DNA of 13,266 bases from UMGS1052 sp045532035 (GTDB lineage Bacteria; Bacillota; Clostridia; Oscillospirales; CAG-382). Location: positions 1 to 13,266 of the forward strand of contig JAZSFD010000115.1 of assembly GCA_045532035.1 (NCBI GenBank). Reading direction: 5' to 3'. A program made the position numbers and the translations under genes. Shown here piece by piece: positions 6,525-13,189 of the stretch (position 1 is its first letter; each line of letters starts with the position of its first letter). Below the pieces are notes generated by a model. The model saw only the letters and a program-made list of their open reading frames with translations, searched no databases and was not told where the DNA came from.

Positions 6525-7059
6525 TCTCAAGCATATCCTTAAGAGTGTCCTCGCGCTTTGAAAAATCACGCAGAAGGGCTGAAGGATGATAGACGGCACA
6601 CATCCTGAAGGAGCCTTTTTTGAACCAGATGCCATGCTCCTTTGTGATCCTGAAATCTTCCTTTATCAGCCTTTTTGCCGAAACTCGTCCGAGGCACACT
6701 ATGATCTGCGGGTTTATCAGCCTGGTCTGTTCACGAAGATAGTCTATGCATGCCTCTTCCTCCGACGGCTCGGGATCTCGGTTTTTCGGCGGGCGGCATT
6801 TCAGAATGTTCGCAATATACACCTCATCCCGCGAGATGCCGACGGCAGAAAGGTATTTGTCAAAAAGCTTGCCCGCCGCTCCCACAAATGGGATTCCCTG
6901 CATATCCTCGCTCTCGCCCGGCGCCTCGCCCACAAACATGAGTTTTGCGTTTTTATTGCCAACACCGAAAACGGTGTTGGTTTTTGTTTTGCAAAGATCG
7001 CATTTGTCGCAGTTTTTGCATCGCTCCTCAAGCTCTGTCCAGCTTTGCTCGTTTATCAT
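6499..7059 (-). CDS. udg: Family 4 (thermostable-type) uracil-DNA glycosylase, [4Fe-4S]
   Basis: Removes uracil from DNA as the first step of base excision repair. From ATG 7059 the protein has 186 residues, normal for the family. Seen: the uracil-pocket motif GEAPGESED (44-52), PFVGAAGKL (57-65), NILKCRPPKNRDP (84-96), IIVCLG (119-124) and HPSA (158-161). The four expected iron-sulfur ligands are Cys17 and Cys20 in CDKCDL, Cys88 and Cys104; Cys14 and Cys23 are extra. The ATG is preferred over the in-frame GTG three codons upstream, because that GTG overlaps the Shine-Dalgarno AGGAGG, which sits eight bases from the ATG. The MecA-like gene lies 68 bases upstream on the same strand with no clear terminator between, so co-transcription is likely; a weak promoter-like pair (TTTCTT, 17 bases, TAGAAT, 7089-7117 on the complement) could add a second start. 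Confidence 0.93.
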   Translation of the reverse strand: MINEQSWTELEERCKNCDKCDLCKTKTNTVFGVGNKNAKLMFVGEAPGESEDMQGIPFVGAAGKLFDKYLSAVGISRDEVYIANILKCRPPKNRDPEPSEEEACIDYLREQTRLINPQIIVCLGRVSAKRLIKEDFRITKEHGIWFKKGSFRMCAVYHPSALLRDFSKREDTLKDMLEIKRAYLQL

Positions 7060-7067
7060 GCCGCGCA

Positions 7068-7073
7068 CCTCCT
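7068..7073 (-). promoter_or_regulatory. Shine-Dalgarno site that fixes the uracil-DNA glycosylase start
   Basis: AGGAGG on the minus strand, eight bases before ATG 7059. The alternative GTG start (7066-7068) shares its first G with this site and therefore cannot use it. Confidence 0.8.
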
Positions 7074-7127
7074 CATACCTTTTTCTATATTCTACACCAT
7101 TTTCTTACAAAAAGAAAGGGGTTTTGA

Positions 7128-7715
7128 CTAAAAAGTGCCGATTATCCTGTCTATCGCCTCATTTTGTGCAAGCAGTGTCATATGCTCGCCGATATACGCA
7201 AGAGCTTCGTCTGTGGCATCATAAGTCTTCCCGTAATCAGAAAGCAAAGAAAGATCGCAGGCTTTCTTTTTGTCTGATTCTTTCATATAAGACGGAAAAG
7301 CGCAGGTGTTTTCACAGGTCAGCACAAGCTCTCCCTTTTCGCTGAGATAAAGCGAAGAGCTTCCCGAAAACCCCTTATCCTTCAGCTTTTCGCAAAGGCA
7401 AAAAAGCTTTTCGGCACCGTCTGCAAAGCATATCATTCCTGCTTTTTTGGCGTATGTATTTTTTGTTTCCCTATTTTTGCGCGTAACAAAAAGCTCGCAT
7501 CCGCCGTCGACCGACGGAAAAACGCTTACCGAAAGCTTTGACTCGCACCACTCAAAGCCGAATCTTTCATGGGCAATGTCAAGTATCTTCCCCATGAGAA
7601 GCCGCGTCTTCAGATTTCCCCAGTCAAGTCCCTCGGCATAAAGTCCGCACAAATCAAGCTCACTCTTTGACAGGCTAACCTTTATGTTTCTGTTGTTTAT
7701 AAGTATAAAATCCAC
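7128..7715 (-). CDS. mecA: MecA-like adaptor protein (ClpC adaptor / negative regulator of competence family)
   Basis: Adaptor proteins of this family bind substrates with the N-terminal domain and the ClpC unfoldase with the C-terminal domain, directing proteins to ClpCP degradation. The 195-residue product has the typical N-terminal strand FILINNRNIKV and a following helix with DWGNLKTRLLMGKILDIAHERFGF (about 31-54 in parts), then a strand ending in CELFVTRKN, and a C-terminal alpha/beta half that starts near GMICFADGAEKLFCLCEKL. The start is GTG at 7713-7715: GAGGT (7724-7728 on the complement) lies eight bases upstream, and the next ATG would remove the conserved first strand. The gene has its own promoter at 7751-7780 and probably reads on into the uracil-DNA glycosylase gene. 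Sequence conservation with well-studied MecA is moderate; the target proteins are unknown. Confidence 0.75.
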   Translation of the reverse strand: MDFILINNRNIKVSLSKSELDLCGLYAEGLDWGNLKTRLLMGKILDIAHERFGFEWCESKLSVSVFPSVDGGCELFVTRKNRETKNTYAKKAGMICFADGAEKLFCLCEKLKDKGFSGSSSLYLSEKGELVLTCENTCAFPSYMKESDKKKACDLSLLSDYGKTYDATDEALAYIGEHMTLLAQNEAIDRIIGTF

Positions 7716-7750
7716 TATTCCCTACCTCTTTGCTTTTTGGTTGCACTACT

Positions 7751-7780
7751 ATTATAATACCGCAAGCTACCTTTTGTCAC
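7751..7780 (-). promoter_or_regulatory. SigA-type promoter of the mecA-like/udg unit
   Basis: On the minus strand GTGACA (7775-7780, five of six consensus bases), an 18-base spacer, and TATAAT (7751-7756). Start expected near 7744, with a short leader before the GTG at 7715. Confidence 0.65.
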
Positions 7781-8067
7781 TGAACAATTTATGGAGGCAG
7801 GACAAATAGTTGGAAAGGTTGTAAACAGTCATTTTAATTGTTAAAAAAATCACTGTTTTTGTTAAATTTTTAATTAACGAACAAACCTTGTATCACTTGT
7901 AAACATTTATTCAAATCGCCTGTCAAAAAGCGATAATCCACGCGTTTCCGGTTGAAATCAGACAGCTTTTGTTGTATAATATATGAGTAATAAAATGCGG
8001 AAATGCGACATCGTTTTTGTTGCCGCAACTCCCATACATAAAGATCCATACGAAAGGAAGCAATGAT
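7781..8067. other. A+T-rich intergenic regulatory region upstream of rnf
   Basis: This is the gap between the mecA-like gene and rnfC; no plausible small gene is visible. It holds the rnf promoter (7952-7980), two TTGTTAA words exactly 21 bases apart (7838-7844 and 7859-7865), a TTAAC (7874-7878) that forms an imperfect inverted repeat with the second, two TTGTAAACA words (7819-7827 and 7897-7905), and a possible leader hairpin at 7996-8027 (TGCG/CGCA plus GCGAC/GTTGC). The TTGTTAA words resemble half-sites of the redox regulator Rex, but the 8-base gap to the inverted TTAAC is not the usual 4-base gap, so no operator is claimed. Confidence 0.5.
7952..7980 (+). promoter_or_regulatory. SigA-type promoter of the rnf operon
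   Basis: TTGAAA (7952-7957), a 17-base spacer and TATAAT (7975-7980). Start expected near 7987, leaving a leader of about 80 bases before rnfC. Confidence 0.78.
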
Positions 8068-9384
8068 ATGGCAATTACATTTTCAGGCGGTATCCATGTC
8101 GACGGCTGTAAAGGTACAAAAACCAAAGCCATCGAAAATATGCCTGCCCCCGAATTTGTTGCGTTACCCTTGCAGCAGCACATCGGTGCTCCCGTTAAGG
8201 CAATTGTCGCAGTCGGTGACAGAGTGACCATGGGTCAGGTCATCGGTCGAAACGACAATGCGCTTTCATGCCCTGTACACGCAAGCGTTTCGGGAACAGT
8301 TGAAAGAATCGAAACAAGAAACTCCTATATGGGAGCAGGAAAAACAGAGTTCGTCGTTATCAAAAATGACGGTCAGTATGAGCTTTGCGACTCCATCGTT
8401 CCCCTCGAAAAGAAAGTAACAGAGCTTACCTGCGATGAGGTCATCGAGCTTGTGCGCGAGGCAGGTATCTCGGGCATGGGCGGCGCCACCTTCCCCGCAT
8501 ATGCCAAGATTCAATCGGCGGTCGGCAAGGCAAGAGAGCTCATCATCAACTGCGCAGAGTGCGAGCCCTTTATTACCGCCAACCACCGACTTCTCCTTGA
8601 GCGTCCCATGGATGTCATCAACGGAGCAAAGATCCTCATGATAGCTCTTGGGCTTGACAAAGCCACCTTCGCCATTGAGGACAACAAAAAGAATGCCGCA
8701 AAGGTGCTTGAAGAAAGCCTTCTTGACGACAAGATGTTCTCGGTAAAGCTTCTCAAGACAAAATATCCCCAGGGTGATGAGCGTCAGATCGTTTACGCTC
8801 TCAACCATGTACAGATCCCCACAGGCAAGCTTCCCGCCGATGTCGGCTGTGTTATTTTCAACGCCGAGACCTGTGATGCCATCTATCACGCAGTTGTCGA
8901 CAGAATGCCTGTTATCGCAAGAACCGTCACCATCGACGGAGATTGCATCACCGAATCCAAAAACCTGCGTATTCCGCTTGGCACCTCTTACCGCGATGTC
9001 ATCGAATACTGCGGCGGTATCAAGGGCAAGCTTTCAAAGCTCATCAACGGCGGCCCCATGATGGGCAACACCCAGTGGGATCTCGACGGCACCGTCACAA
9101 AGGGCACCTCGGCTCTCCTCTTCTTCTCGGACAAATACGAAAAGAAGGCGGCTCCCTGCTGCATCCATTGCGGAAAATGCGTATCTGTTTGCCCCATGCA
9201 TCTTGAACCTGTTTATCTTGCTCTTTTTGCAAAATCGGGCGAGCTCGACAAGTGTCTTGATTACAGCCTCATGAGCTGTATGGAATGCGGTTCATGCTCG
9301 TTCATCTGCCCCGGAAATGTTCCGATCGTTCAGTACATCCGCGAGGCAAAGGACAAGATCAAGGCAAGACCGCAACAAAAATGA
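8068..9384 (+). CDS. rnfC: Rnf complex subunit C (NADH-side, iron-sulfur/flavin protein)
   Basis: RnfC is the peripheral subunit where NAD+ is reduced to NADH in the ion-pumping ferredoxin:NAD+ oxidoreductase. The 438-residue product shows the N-terminal FSGGIHV stretch, a barrel-sandwich/lipoyl-like part near 40-80 (VGDRVTMGQVIG), the Gly-rich nucleotide/FMN-binding motif GISGMGGATFP (133-143) followed by NCAECEPFIT, and two C-terminal [4Fe-4S] motifs: Cys365/368/371/375 and Cys404/407/410/414, each CX2CX2CX3CP. The ATG at 8068 has AAAGGAAG seven bases upstream and matches family length; the in-frame ATG at 8017 has no ribosome site and adds a non-family tail. First gene of the operon, 26 bases ahead of rnfD. 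Confidence 0.96.
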   Translation: MAITFSGGIHVDGCKGTKTKAIENMPAPEFVALPLQQHIGAPVKAIVAVGDRVTMGQVIGRNDNALSCPVHASVSGTVERIETRNSYMGAGKTEFVVIKNDGQYELCDSIVPLEKKVTELTCDEVIELVREAGISGMGGATFPAYAKIQSAVGKARELIINCAECEPFITANHRLLLERPMDVINGAKILMIALGLDKATFAIEDNKKNAAKVLEESLLDDKMFSVKLLKTKYPQGDERQIVYALNHVQIPTGKLPADVGCVIFNAETCDAIYHAVVDRMPVIARTVTIDGDCITESKNLRIPLGTSYRDVIEYCGGIKGKLSKLINGGPMMGNTQWDLDGTVTKGTSALLFFSDKYEKKAAPCCIHCGKCVSVCPMHLEPVYLALFAKSGELDKCLDYSLMSCMECGSCSFICPGNVPIVQYIREAKDKIKARPQQK

Positions 9385-9410
9385 ACACATTCTGATTGAG
9401 AGGTAATATT

Positions 9411-10406
9411 ATGGACTTTCTGAAGGTCACTTCATCGCCCCATATGAGGCATGAGGACTCGACGCGCATCATCATGCTGGATGTTCTGATCGCGCTTTGT
9501 CCCGCCCTTATCTGGGCAGTATTTATCTTCGGCGCCCGTGCGCTGATTCTGACGCTGGTTTCTGTGGCGTCATGTGTATTGTTCGAATTTCTTTATCGCT
9601 TTATCATGAAGAAAAGCGTTTCGGTCGGAGATCTTTCGGCGGCAGTGACAGGTGTGTTGCTCGCCTTTTCTCTCCCGGTTTCAGTACCGCTCTGGCTTCC
9701 TGTGCTTGGTGCTTTCTTCGCCATCGTCATAGTAAAGCAGCTTTACGGCGGCATCGGCAAAAATGTGGTAAACCCTGCTCTTGCGGCTCGTGTTTTTCTC
9801 TTTCTTGCATATCCCGACAAGCTCGGCGGCTCGTCTTTCACACTTCCCAAGGCAAAGCTTCCGCTTTTCGGAAATGTAGAGCTTTCCTCTGACATTGTGG
9901 CATCTGCCACTCCTCTTGCAAAGCTTTCGGAGGGAGCGGCTCCCACAGAAGACATCTTCTCGCTCTTTCTTGGCGAGCGCGCAGGTTGTATCGGTGAGGT
10001 ATCGGTGCTTCTGATCCTTGCAGGTGCGCTTTATCTGCTTGTCAGAAAGATCATCACCTGGCACATTCCCGTTTCATGTATTGTTACGGTTGCAGCGGTT
10101 TCTTACATATTCCCTGCAAGCGGCATGGATGCCGTACAGTATGTTCTCTGTGAGCTTTGCTCGGGCGGTCTTATTCTCGCTGCCTGCTTCATGGCAACCG
10201 ATTATACCACAAGTCCCGTTTCGCCGAAAGGAAGAATAATCTTCGGCATCGGTTGCGGACTTATCACAATGTTCATCCGTTGCTGCGGCGGATATCCCGA
10301 GGGTGTTTCGTTCGCAATTCTCATCATGAACTGTCTTGCATGGTACATTGACAAGTTCACAAGACCGCGTGTATTCGGAGGTGCAAAGAAAAATGTCAAA
10401 AAATAA
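9411..10406 (+). CDS. rnfD: Rnf complex subunit D (membrane, covalent FMN)
   Basis: Integral membrane subunit with covalently bound FMN, part of the electron path and probably of the ion channel. The 331 residues contain about nine hydrophobic segments and the family marks SSPHMRHEDST (8-18), YGGIGKNVVNPAL (112-124), the FMN-attachment motif ASATPLA with Thr167, the ATDYTTSPVSPKGRIIFGIGCG stretch (262-283, key residues T263, D264 and P269), and IRCCGGYPEG (289-298). The ATG at 9411 is preferred over the TTG at 9396 because the latter overlaps the Shine-Dalgarno GAGAGGT (9398-9404), six bases before the ATG. The last 14 bases overlap rnfG. Confidence 0.96.
   Translation: MDFLKVTSSPHMRHEDSTRIIMLDVLIALCPALIWAVFIFGARALILTLVSVASCVLFEFLYRFIMKKSVSVGDLSAAVTGVLLAFSLPVSVPLWLPVLGAFFAIVIVKQLYGGIGKNVVNPALAARVFLFLAYPDKLGGSSFTLPKAKLPLFGNVELSSDIVASATPLAKLSEGAAPTEDIFSLFLGERAGCIGEVSVLLILAGALYLLVRKIITWHIPVSCIVTVAAVSYIFPASGMDAVQYVLCELCSGGLILAACFMATDYTTSPVSPKGRIIFGIGCGLITMFIRCCGGYPEGVSFAILIMNCLAWYIDKFTRPRVFGGAKKNVKK
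10377..10383 (+). promoter_or_regulatory. Shine-Dalgarno of rnfG, inside the end of rnfD
   Basis: GGAGGTG, nine bases before ATG 10393, decides the rnfG start over the upstream in-frame ATG at 10336. It shows that rnfG translation begins within the rnfD coding region. Confidence 0.75.
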
Positions 10407-11052
10407 TCAGTCCACAGCCGTTTACATTCTTAAAATCGTTTATCCTCTCGTCGTCATCTGTGCGGTCATCGCACTGCTTGTGGCAGGAGTCAACAGCATC
10501 ACAGCCCCTGTCATTGAGGGCATGGCGGAAGCTGAAAGAAACGCCGCTATTCAGTCGCTTTTTGCAAACGAAAACGCCGCCATCGACAGCGAATCGGCTT
10601 ATGAGATCCCCGATGAGCACACAAAAGTCATCGACAAGATCAGCAAGGTAGTGGAGCTTGATTCCGACGGAAACAGCACACATCTCGGCTATTGCATTCA
10701 GCTTTCTCCCAACGGCTTCAAGGGTGCAGTCGATCTTCTTGCCGCCTTTGATCCGACAGGACGCGTAATCGGTGTTGATGTTACCTCAACCAACGACGAA
10801 ACCAAGGGCTTCGGCACAAGAGTCAACGAGCCCGAATACGAAAGTAAATTCGTTGAAACCGACGAAAAAGCTCTCCCCGAAACAGTTACAAAAGCCTATA
10901 TTATTTCAGGCGCCACAAAGACTTCAAAACCTGTGGCACAGTCGGTCATTACCGCAAAAGCGGTGCTTTCGCAGATCATTTCCGCAGAGCTTGTTGAGAC
11001 CGGCGTTGAAAACGAAAATGAAATTTCAGAAGAACAGGAGGCGGCAGAATAA
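10393..11052 (+). CDS. rnfG: Rnf complex subunit G (covalent FMN protein)
   Basis: RnfG carries covalent FMN on the outer side of the membrane and hands electrons between the membrane subunits. The 219-residue product has one N-terminal membrane anchor (about 10-32) preceded by a short polar start, then an extracytoplasmic FMN-binding domain with GFKGAVDLLAAFDP (108-121), DETKGFGTRV (135-144), and the attachment motif ISGATKTS (171-178), where Thr175 should bond FMN. The C-terminal 15 or so residues are unusually Glu-rich (ENENEISEEQEAAE). It overlaps rnfD by 14 bases and rnfE by one base (TAATG), consistent with coupled translation. Confidence 0.95.
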   Translation: MSKNNQSTAVYILKIVYPLVVICAVIALLVAGVNSITAPVIEGMAEAERNAAIQSLFANENAAIDSESAYEIPDEHTKVIDKISKVVELDSDGNSTHLGYCIQLSPNGFKGAVDLLAAFDPTGRVIGVDVTSTNDETKGFGTRVNEPEYESKFVETDEKALPETVTKAYIISGATKTSKPVAQSVITAKAVLSQIISAELVETGVENENEISEEQEAAE

Positions 11053-11681
11053 TGGTTGATATCAAAAAAATGTTCAAAAACGGCCTTATTACCGAAAACC
11101 CGACCTTTGTTCAGCTTCTCGGTATGTGTCCGACTCTTGCCATTACCACTGAGGCAATGAACGGCCTTGGCATGGGAGTTGCGGTCATACTTGTTCTCAT
11201 GCTCTCAAACTTCCTCATCTCGCTGATGAGAAAGTTCATTCCCTCGCAGGTGCGTATCGCTTCCTACATCGTCATCATCTCGGGCGTTGTAACAGCCATT
11301 CAGCTTCTCATCAAGGCATATGTTCCCGCCCTTGATAAGTCCTTGGGTCTTTTCATCCCGCTTATCGTTGTAAACTGTATCATCCTTGCCCGTGCCGAAG
11401 CTTTTGCTTCAAAGAACGGAGTTCTTCCCTCGATTCTCGATGGCCTTTTCATGGGCATTGGTTTCACCTTCGCTCTCACACTTCTCGGATGCATCCGTGA
11501 ACTCATCGGTGCGGGAACACTCTTCGGTGTTGACATTCTCAACCGCTTCGGTTATGAACCCATCACCTTCTTCACTCAGCCTGCGGGTGCGTTCATAACA
11601 CTGGGCATACTTATCGCGGCTGTTACCGCCATCAGACAGAAATCTGAAGCAAAAAAAGACAAGGAGGTAAATGACAAATGA
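11052..11681 (+). CDS. rnfE: Rnf complex subunit E (membrane)
   Basis: Six-helix integral membrane subunit that pairs with RnfA as an inverted homologue; together they bind a [2Fe-2S] cluster in the middle of the membrane. In this 209-residue protein the two cluster Cys are seen at LGMCPTLA (Cys26) and VNCIILAR (Cys109). Other family marks are ENPTFVQ (15-21), GFTFALTLLGCIRE (137-150) and the IGAGTLFG stretch (152-159). The ATG shares its A with the rnfG stop codon. Its 3' end contains the Shine-Dalgarno of rnfA, and the genes overlap by four bases. Confidence 0.96.
   Translation: MVDIKKMFKNGLITENPTFVQLLGMCPTLAITTEAMNGLGMGVAVILVLMLSNFLISLMRKFIPSQVRIASYIVIISGVVTAIQLLIKAYVPALDKSLGLFIPLIVVNCIILARAEAFASKNGVLPSILDGLFMGIGFTFALTLLGCIRELIGAGTLFGVDILNRFGYEPITFFTQPAGAFITLGILIAAVTAIRQKSEAKKDKEVNDK
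11661..11668 (+). promoter_or_regulatory. Strong Shine-Dalgarno of rnfA, inside rnfE
   Basis: AAGGAGGT, a full match to the 16S tail complement, nine bases before ATG 11678. An ATG at 11671, two bases after it, is too close to be used. Confidence 0.75.
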
Positions 11682-12262
11682 ATTTTGCTGAAATTATGGG
11701 ACTTCTTGTCACAGCCATCCTTGCCGAGAACTACATTTTCTCGAAGTTTCTTGGCTGCTGTCCTTTCCTCGGTCTTTCCGAGAATCCCTCAAACGCTTTG
11801 GGTATGGGTTGCGCCGTTACTTTTGTAATGACCCTTTCCTCCCTCATCACTTGTCTTATCAATCAATTCATTCTTGTGACCTTCGATCTTGAATATCTCC
11901 AGACTGTCGCTTTCATTCTTGTTATTGCCTCGCTGGTTCAGCTGATCGAAATGTTCCTCAAGAAGATGGTGCCGGCGCTTTATTCGGCACTCGGCATTTA
12001 TCTGCCCCTTATCACAACAAACTGCGCCATTCTCGGTGCCGCTCTCCTTTGCGTTCAGGAAGGCTATGATCCTTTCACCTCCGCCATTTATGGCTTTGCA
12101 TCGGGCATCGGCTTCACACTTGCTATCGTTGTTTTTGCAGGTGTGCGCGAAAAGGTTGCTTTTGCCGATTATCCGAGTGTGTTCAAGGGCTTTCCGATTG
12201 CTCTTGTTACAGCAGGACTTCTTGCCATGTCCTTCTCGGGCTTTTCGGGAATCACCATTTAA
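11678..12262 (+). CDS. rnfA: Rnf complex subunit A (membrane)
   Basis: Partner of RnfE in the membrane core of the ferredoxin:NAD+ oxidoreductase. The 194-residue product has about six hydrophobic segments and the cluster ligands in LGCCPFLG (Cys28, next to an additional Cys27) and TTNCAILGA (Cys116). Further marks are ENYIFSKFLG (17-26), GIYLPLITTN (106-115) and GIGFTLAIVVFAGVRE (143-158). Length and motifs are normal. It starts within the rnfE stop (ATGA), ends 32 bases before rnfB, and shows no internal terminator. Confidence 0.97.
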   Translation: MNFAEIMGLLVTAILAENYIFSKFLGCCPFLGLSENPSNALGMGCAVTFVMTLSSLITCLINQFILVTFDLEYLQTVAFILVIASLVQLIEMFLKKMVPALYSALGIYLPLITTNCAILGAALLCVQEGYDPFTSAIYGFASGIGFTLAIVVFAGVREKVAFADYPSVFKGFPIALVTAGLLAMSFSGFSGITI

Positions 12263-12294
12263 TTGTGATAGTGAGAAAGGAAAAGGTATAAACA

Positions 12295-13134
12295 ATGTCT
12301 CAGATTTTGACCGCTTTCGGTTGGTTTGCGGCAATCTCCGCGGTGCTCGGCTTGATTCTTGCTGTGGCATCCAAGGTTTTCTATGTCGAAACCGACGAAA
12401 GAATTGAACAGATAAAAGAGCATCTTCCCGGTGCAAACTGCGGCGGATGCGGATATGCGGGATGCGAAGCGCTGGCTGCCGCCATCGTCGAAGGCAAAGC
12501 TCCCGTAAACGCCTGCAACGGTTGCTCGGACGACGGTATCAAAGCAATCTCCAAGATCATGGGTGTTTCCGACGATATCAAGACCGTAAGAATGCGCGCA
12601 CAGGTCATGTGCTCAGGCACAAACGATCTTGCAAAGAAAAAATTCCTTTACGAAGGTGTTTCCGACTGCTTTGCTGCAAACCGTCTTTCGGGCGGTGACA
12701 AGATGTGCCCCAACGGTTGTATCGGTCTTGGCACCTGTGCCGCCGCTTGTAAGTTTGATGCCATCAAGGTTATAAACGGTGTGGCATCCATTGATTATAA
12801 AAAATGTAAAGCTTGCGGTGCGTGCGTTTCGGCTTGCCCCAAAAAGCTTATAAGAATCGTTCCTGCTGACACTCCCCATTGGGTCGGATGTATGTCTGCC
12901 GATAAAGGTGCTGTTACCCGTACATACTGCGATATCGGCTGTATCGGTTGTAAGCTGTGCGAAAAGAAATGCGAAGCCGGCGCCATCACCGTCAACGGAA
13001 ACGTTGCCGAGATCGACTATACAAAATGTACCGGATGTGGCGTTTGTGAAAGCGTATGTCCGAGAAAGGTCATCTGGTCAGCTTATAAGAAAGCTCCTGT
13101 CGTTGAAGAAAAGGCGGAAGCAGTTAACGCATAA
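12295..13134 (+). CDS. rnfB: Rnf complex subunit B (ferredoxin-accepting polyferredoxin)
   Basis: RnfB takes electrons from reduced ferredoxin and passes them into the complex. The 279-residue product has an N-terminal membrane helix (about 7-27) and the 4Fe-4S domain GANCGGCGYAGC (47-57; Cys49, 52, 57 and 74). Next comes a ferredoxin-like unit with Cys138/142/148/152 and Cys171/174/177/181, then a second unit with Cys212 or 216/219/222/226 and Cys245/248/251/255. In all there are 25 Cys, enough for at least five clusters. The start is supported by AAGGT (12283-12287) and the purine-rich AGAAAGGA upstream. It is the last gene of the operon, as in other Clostridia. The tail APVVEEKAEAVNA is low-complexity. 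Confidence 0.96.
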   Translation: MSQILTAFGWFAAISAVLGLILAVASKVFYVETDERIEQIKEHLPGANCGGCGYAGCEALAAAIVEGKAPVNACNGCSDDGIKAISKIMGVSDDIKTVRMRAQVMCSGTNDLAKKKFLYEGVSDCFAANRLSGGDKMCPNGCIGLGTCAAACKFDAIKVINGVASIDYKKCKACGACVSACPKKLIRIVPADTPHWVGCMSADKGAVTRTYCDIGCIGCKLCEKKCEAGAITVNGNVAEIDYTKCTGCGVCESVCPRKVIWSAYKKAPVVEEKAEAVNA

Positions 13135-13143
13135 ATCAAACAT

Positions 13144-13176
13144 AAAAAAGAGTCGGTCTGCAACAGCAGGCCGACT
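13144..13176 (-). terminator. Intrinsic terminator, better formed for leftward transcription
   Basis: An 11-bp stem (13151-13161 and 13166-13176) with one G-U type mismatch and an AACA loop. On the minus strand the hairpin is followed by CTTTTTT (13144-13150 on the complement), a proper U-tract. On the plus strand it is followed by GAGCTTG, so it would end the rnf transcript less well. This suggests a convergent gene to the right of the window. Confidence 0.6.
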
Positions 13177-13189
13177 GAGCTTGTCGCAA

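Noticed and set aside
6519..6532. Palindrome GCTTGA-TC-TCAAGC at the peptidase/udg junction as a terminator
   Set aside because: The loop is too small for the full stem and no T-run follows on either strand.
7060..7068. GTG start for the uracil-DNA glycosylase
   Set aside because: The GTG overlaps the AGGAGG site that serves the ATG at 7059.
7857..7884. A Rex operator upstream of rnf
   Set aside because: Half-sites are recognisable, but the spacing does not match the usual TTGTTAA-N4-TTAACAA form; kept only as a motif cluster for checking.
8017..8067. Earlier in-frame ATG for rnfC
   Set aside because: It has no Shine-Dalgarno and would add a tail not seen in RnfC; AAAGGAAG fits the ATG at 8068.
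10336..10392. Earlier in-frame ATG for rnfG
   Set aside because: It would overlap rnfD by about 70 bases and lacks a ribosome site; GGAGGTG is placed correctly for 10393.
11789..12436. A 215-codon minus-strand open frame across rnfA and rnfB
   Set aside because: It is the shadow of two genes with complete family motifs; its composition is atypical (Lys/Arg/Asn-rich) and it has no promoter.
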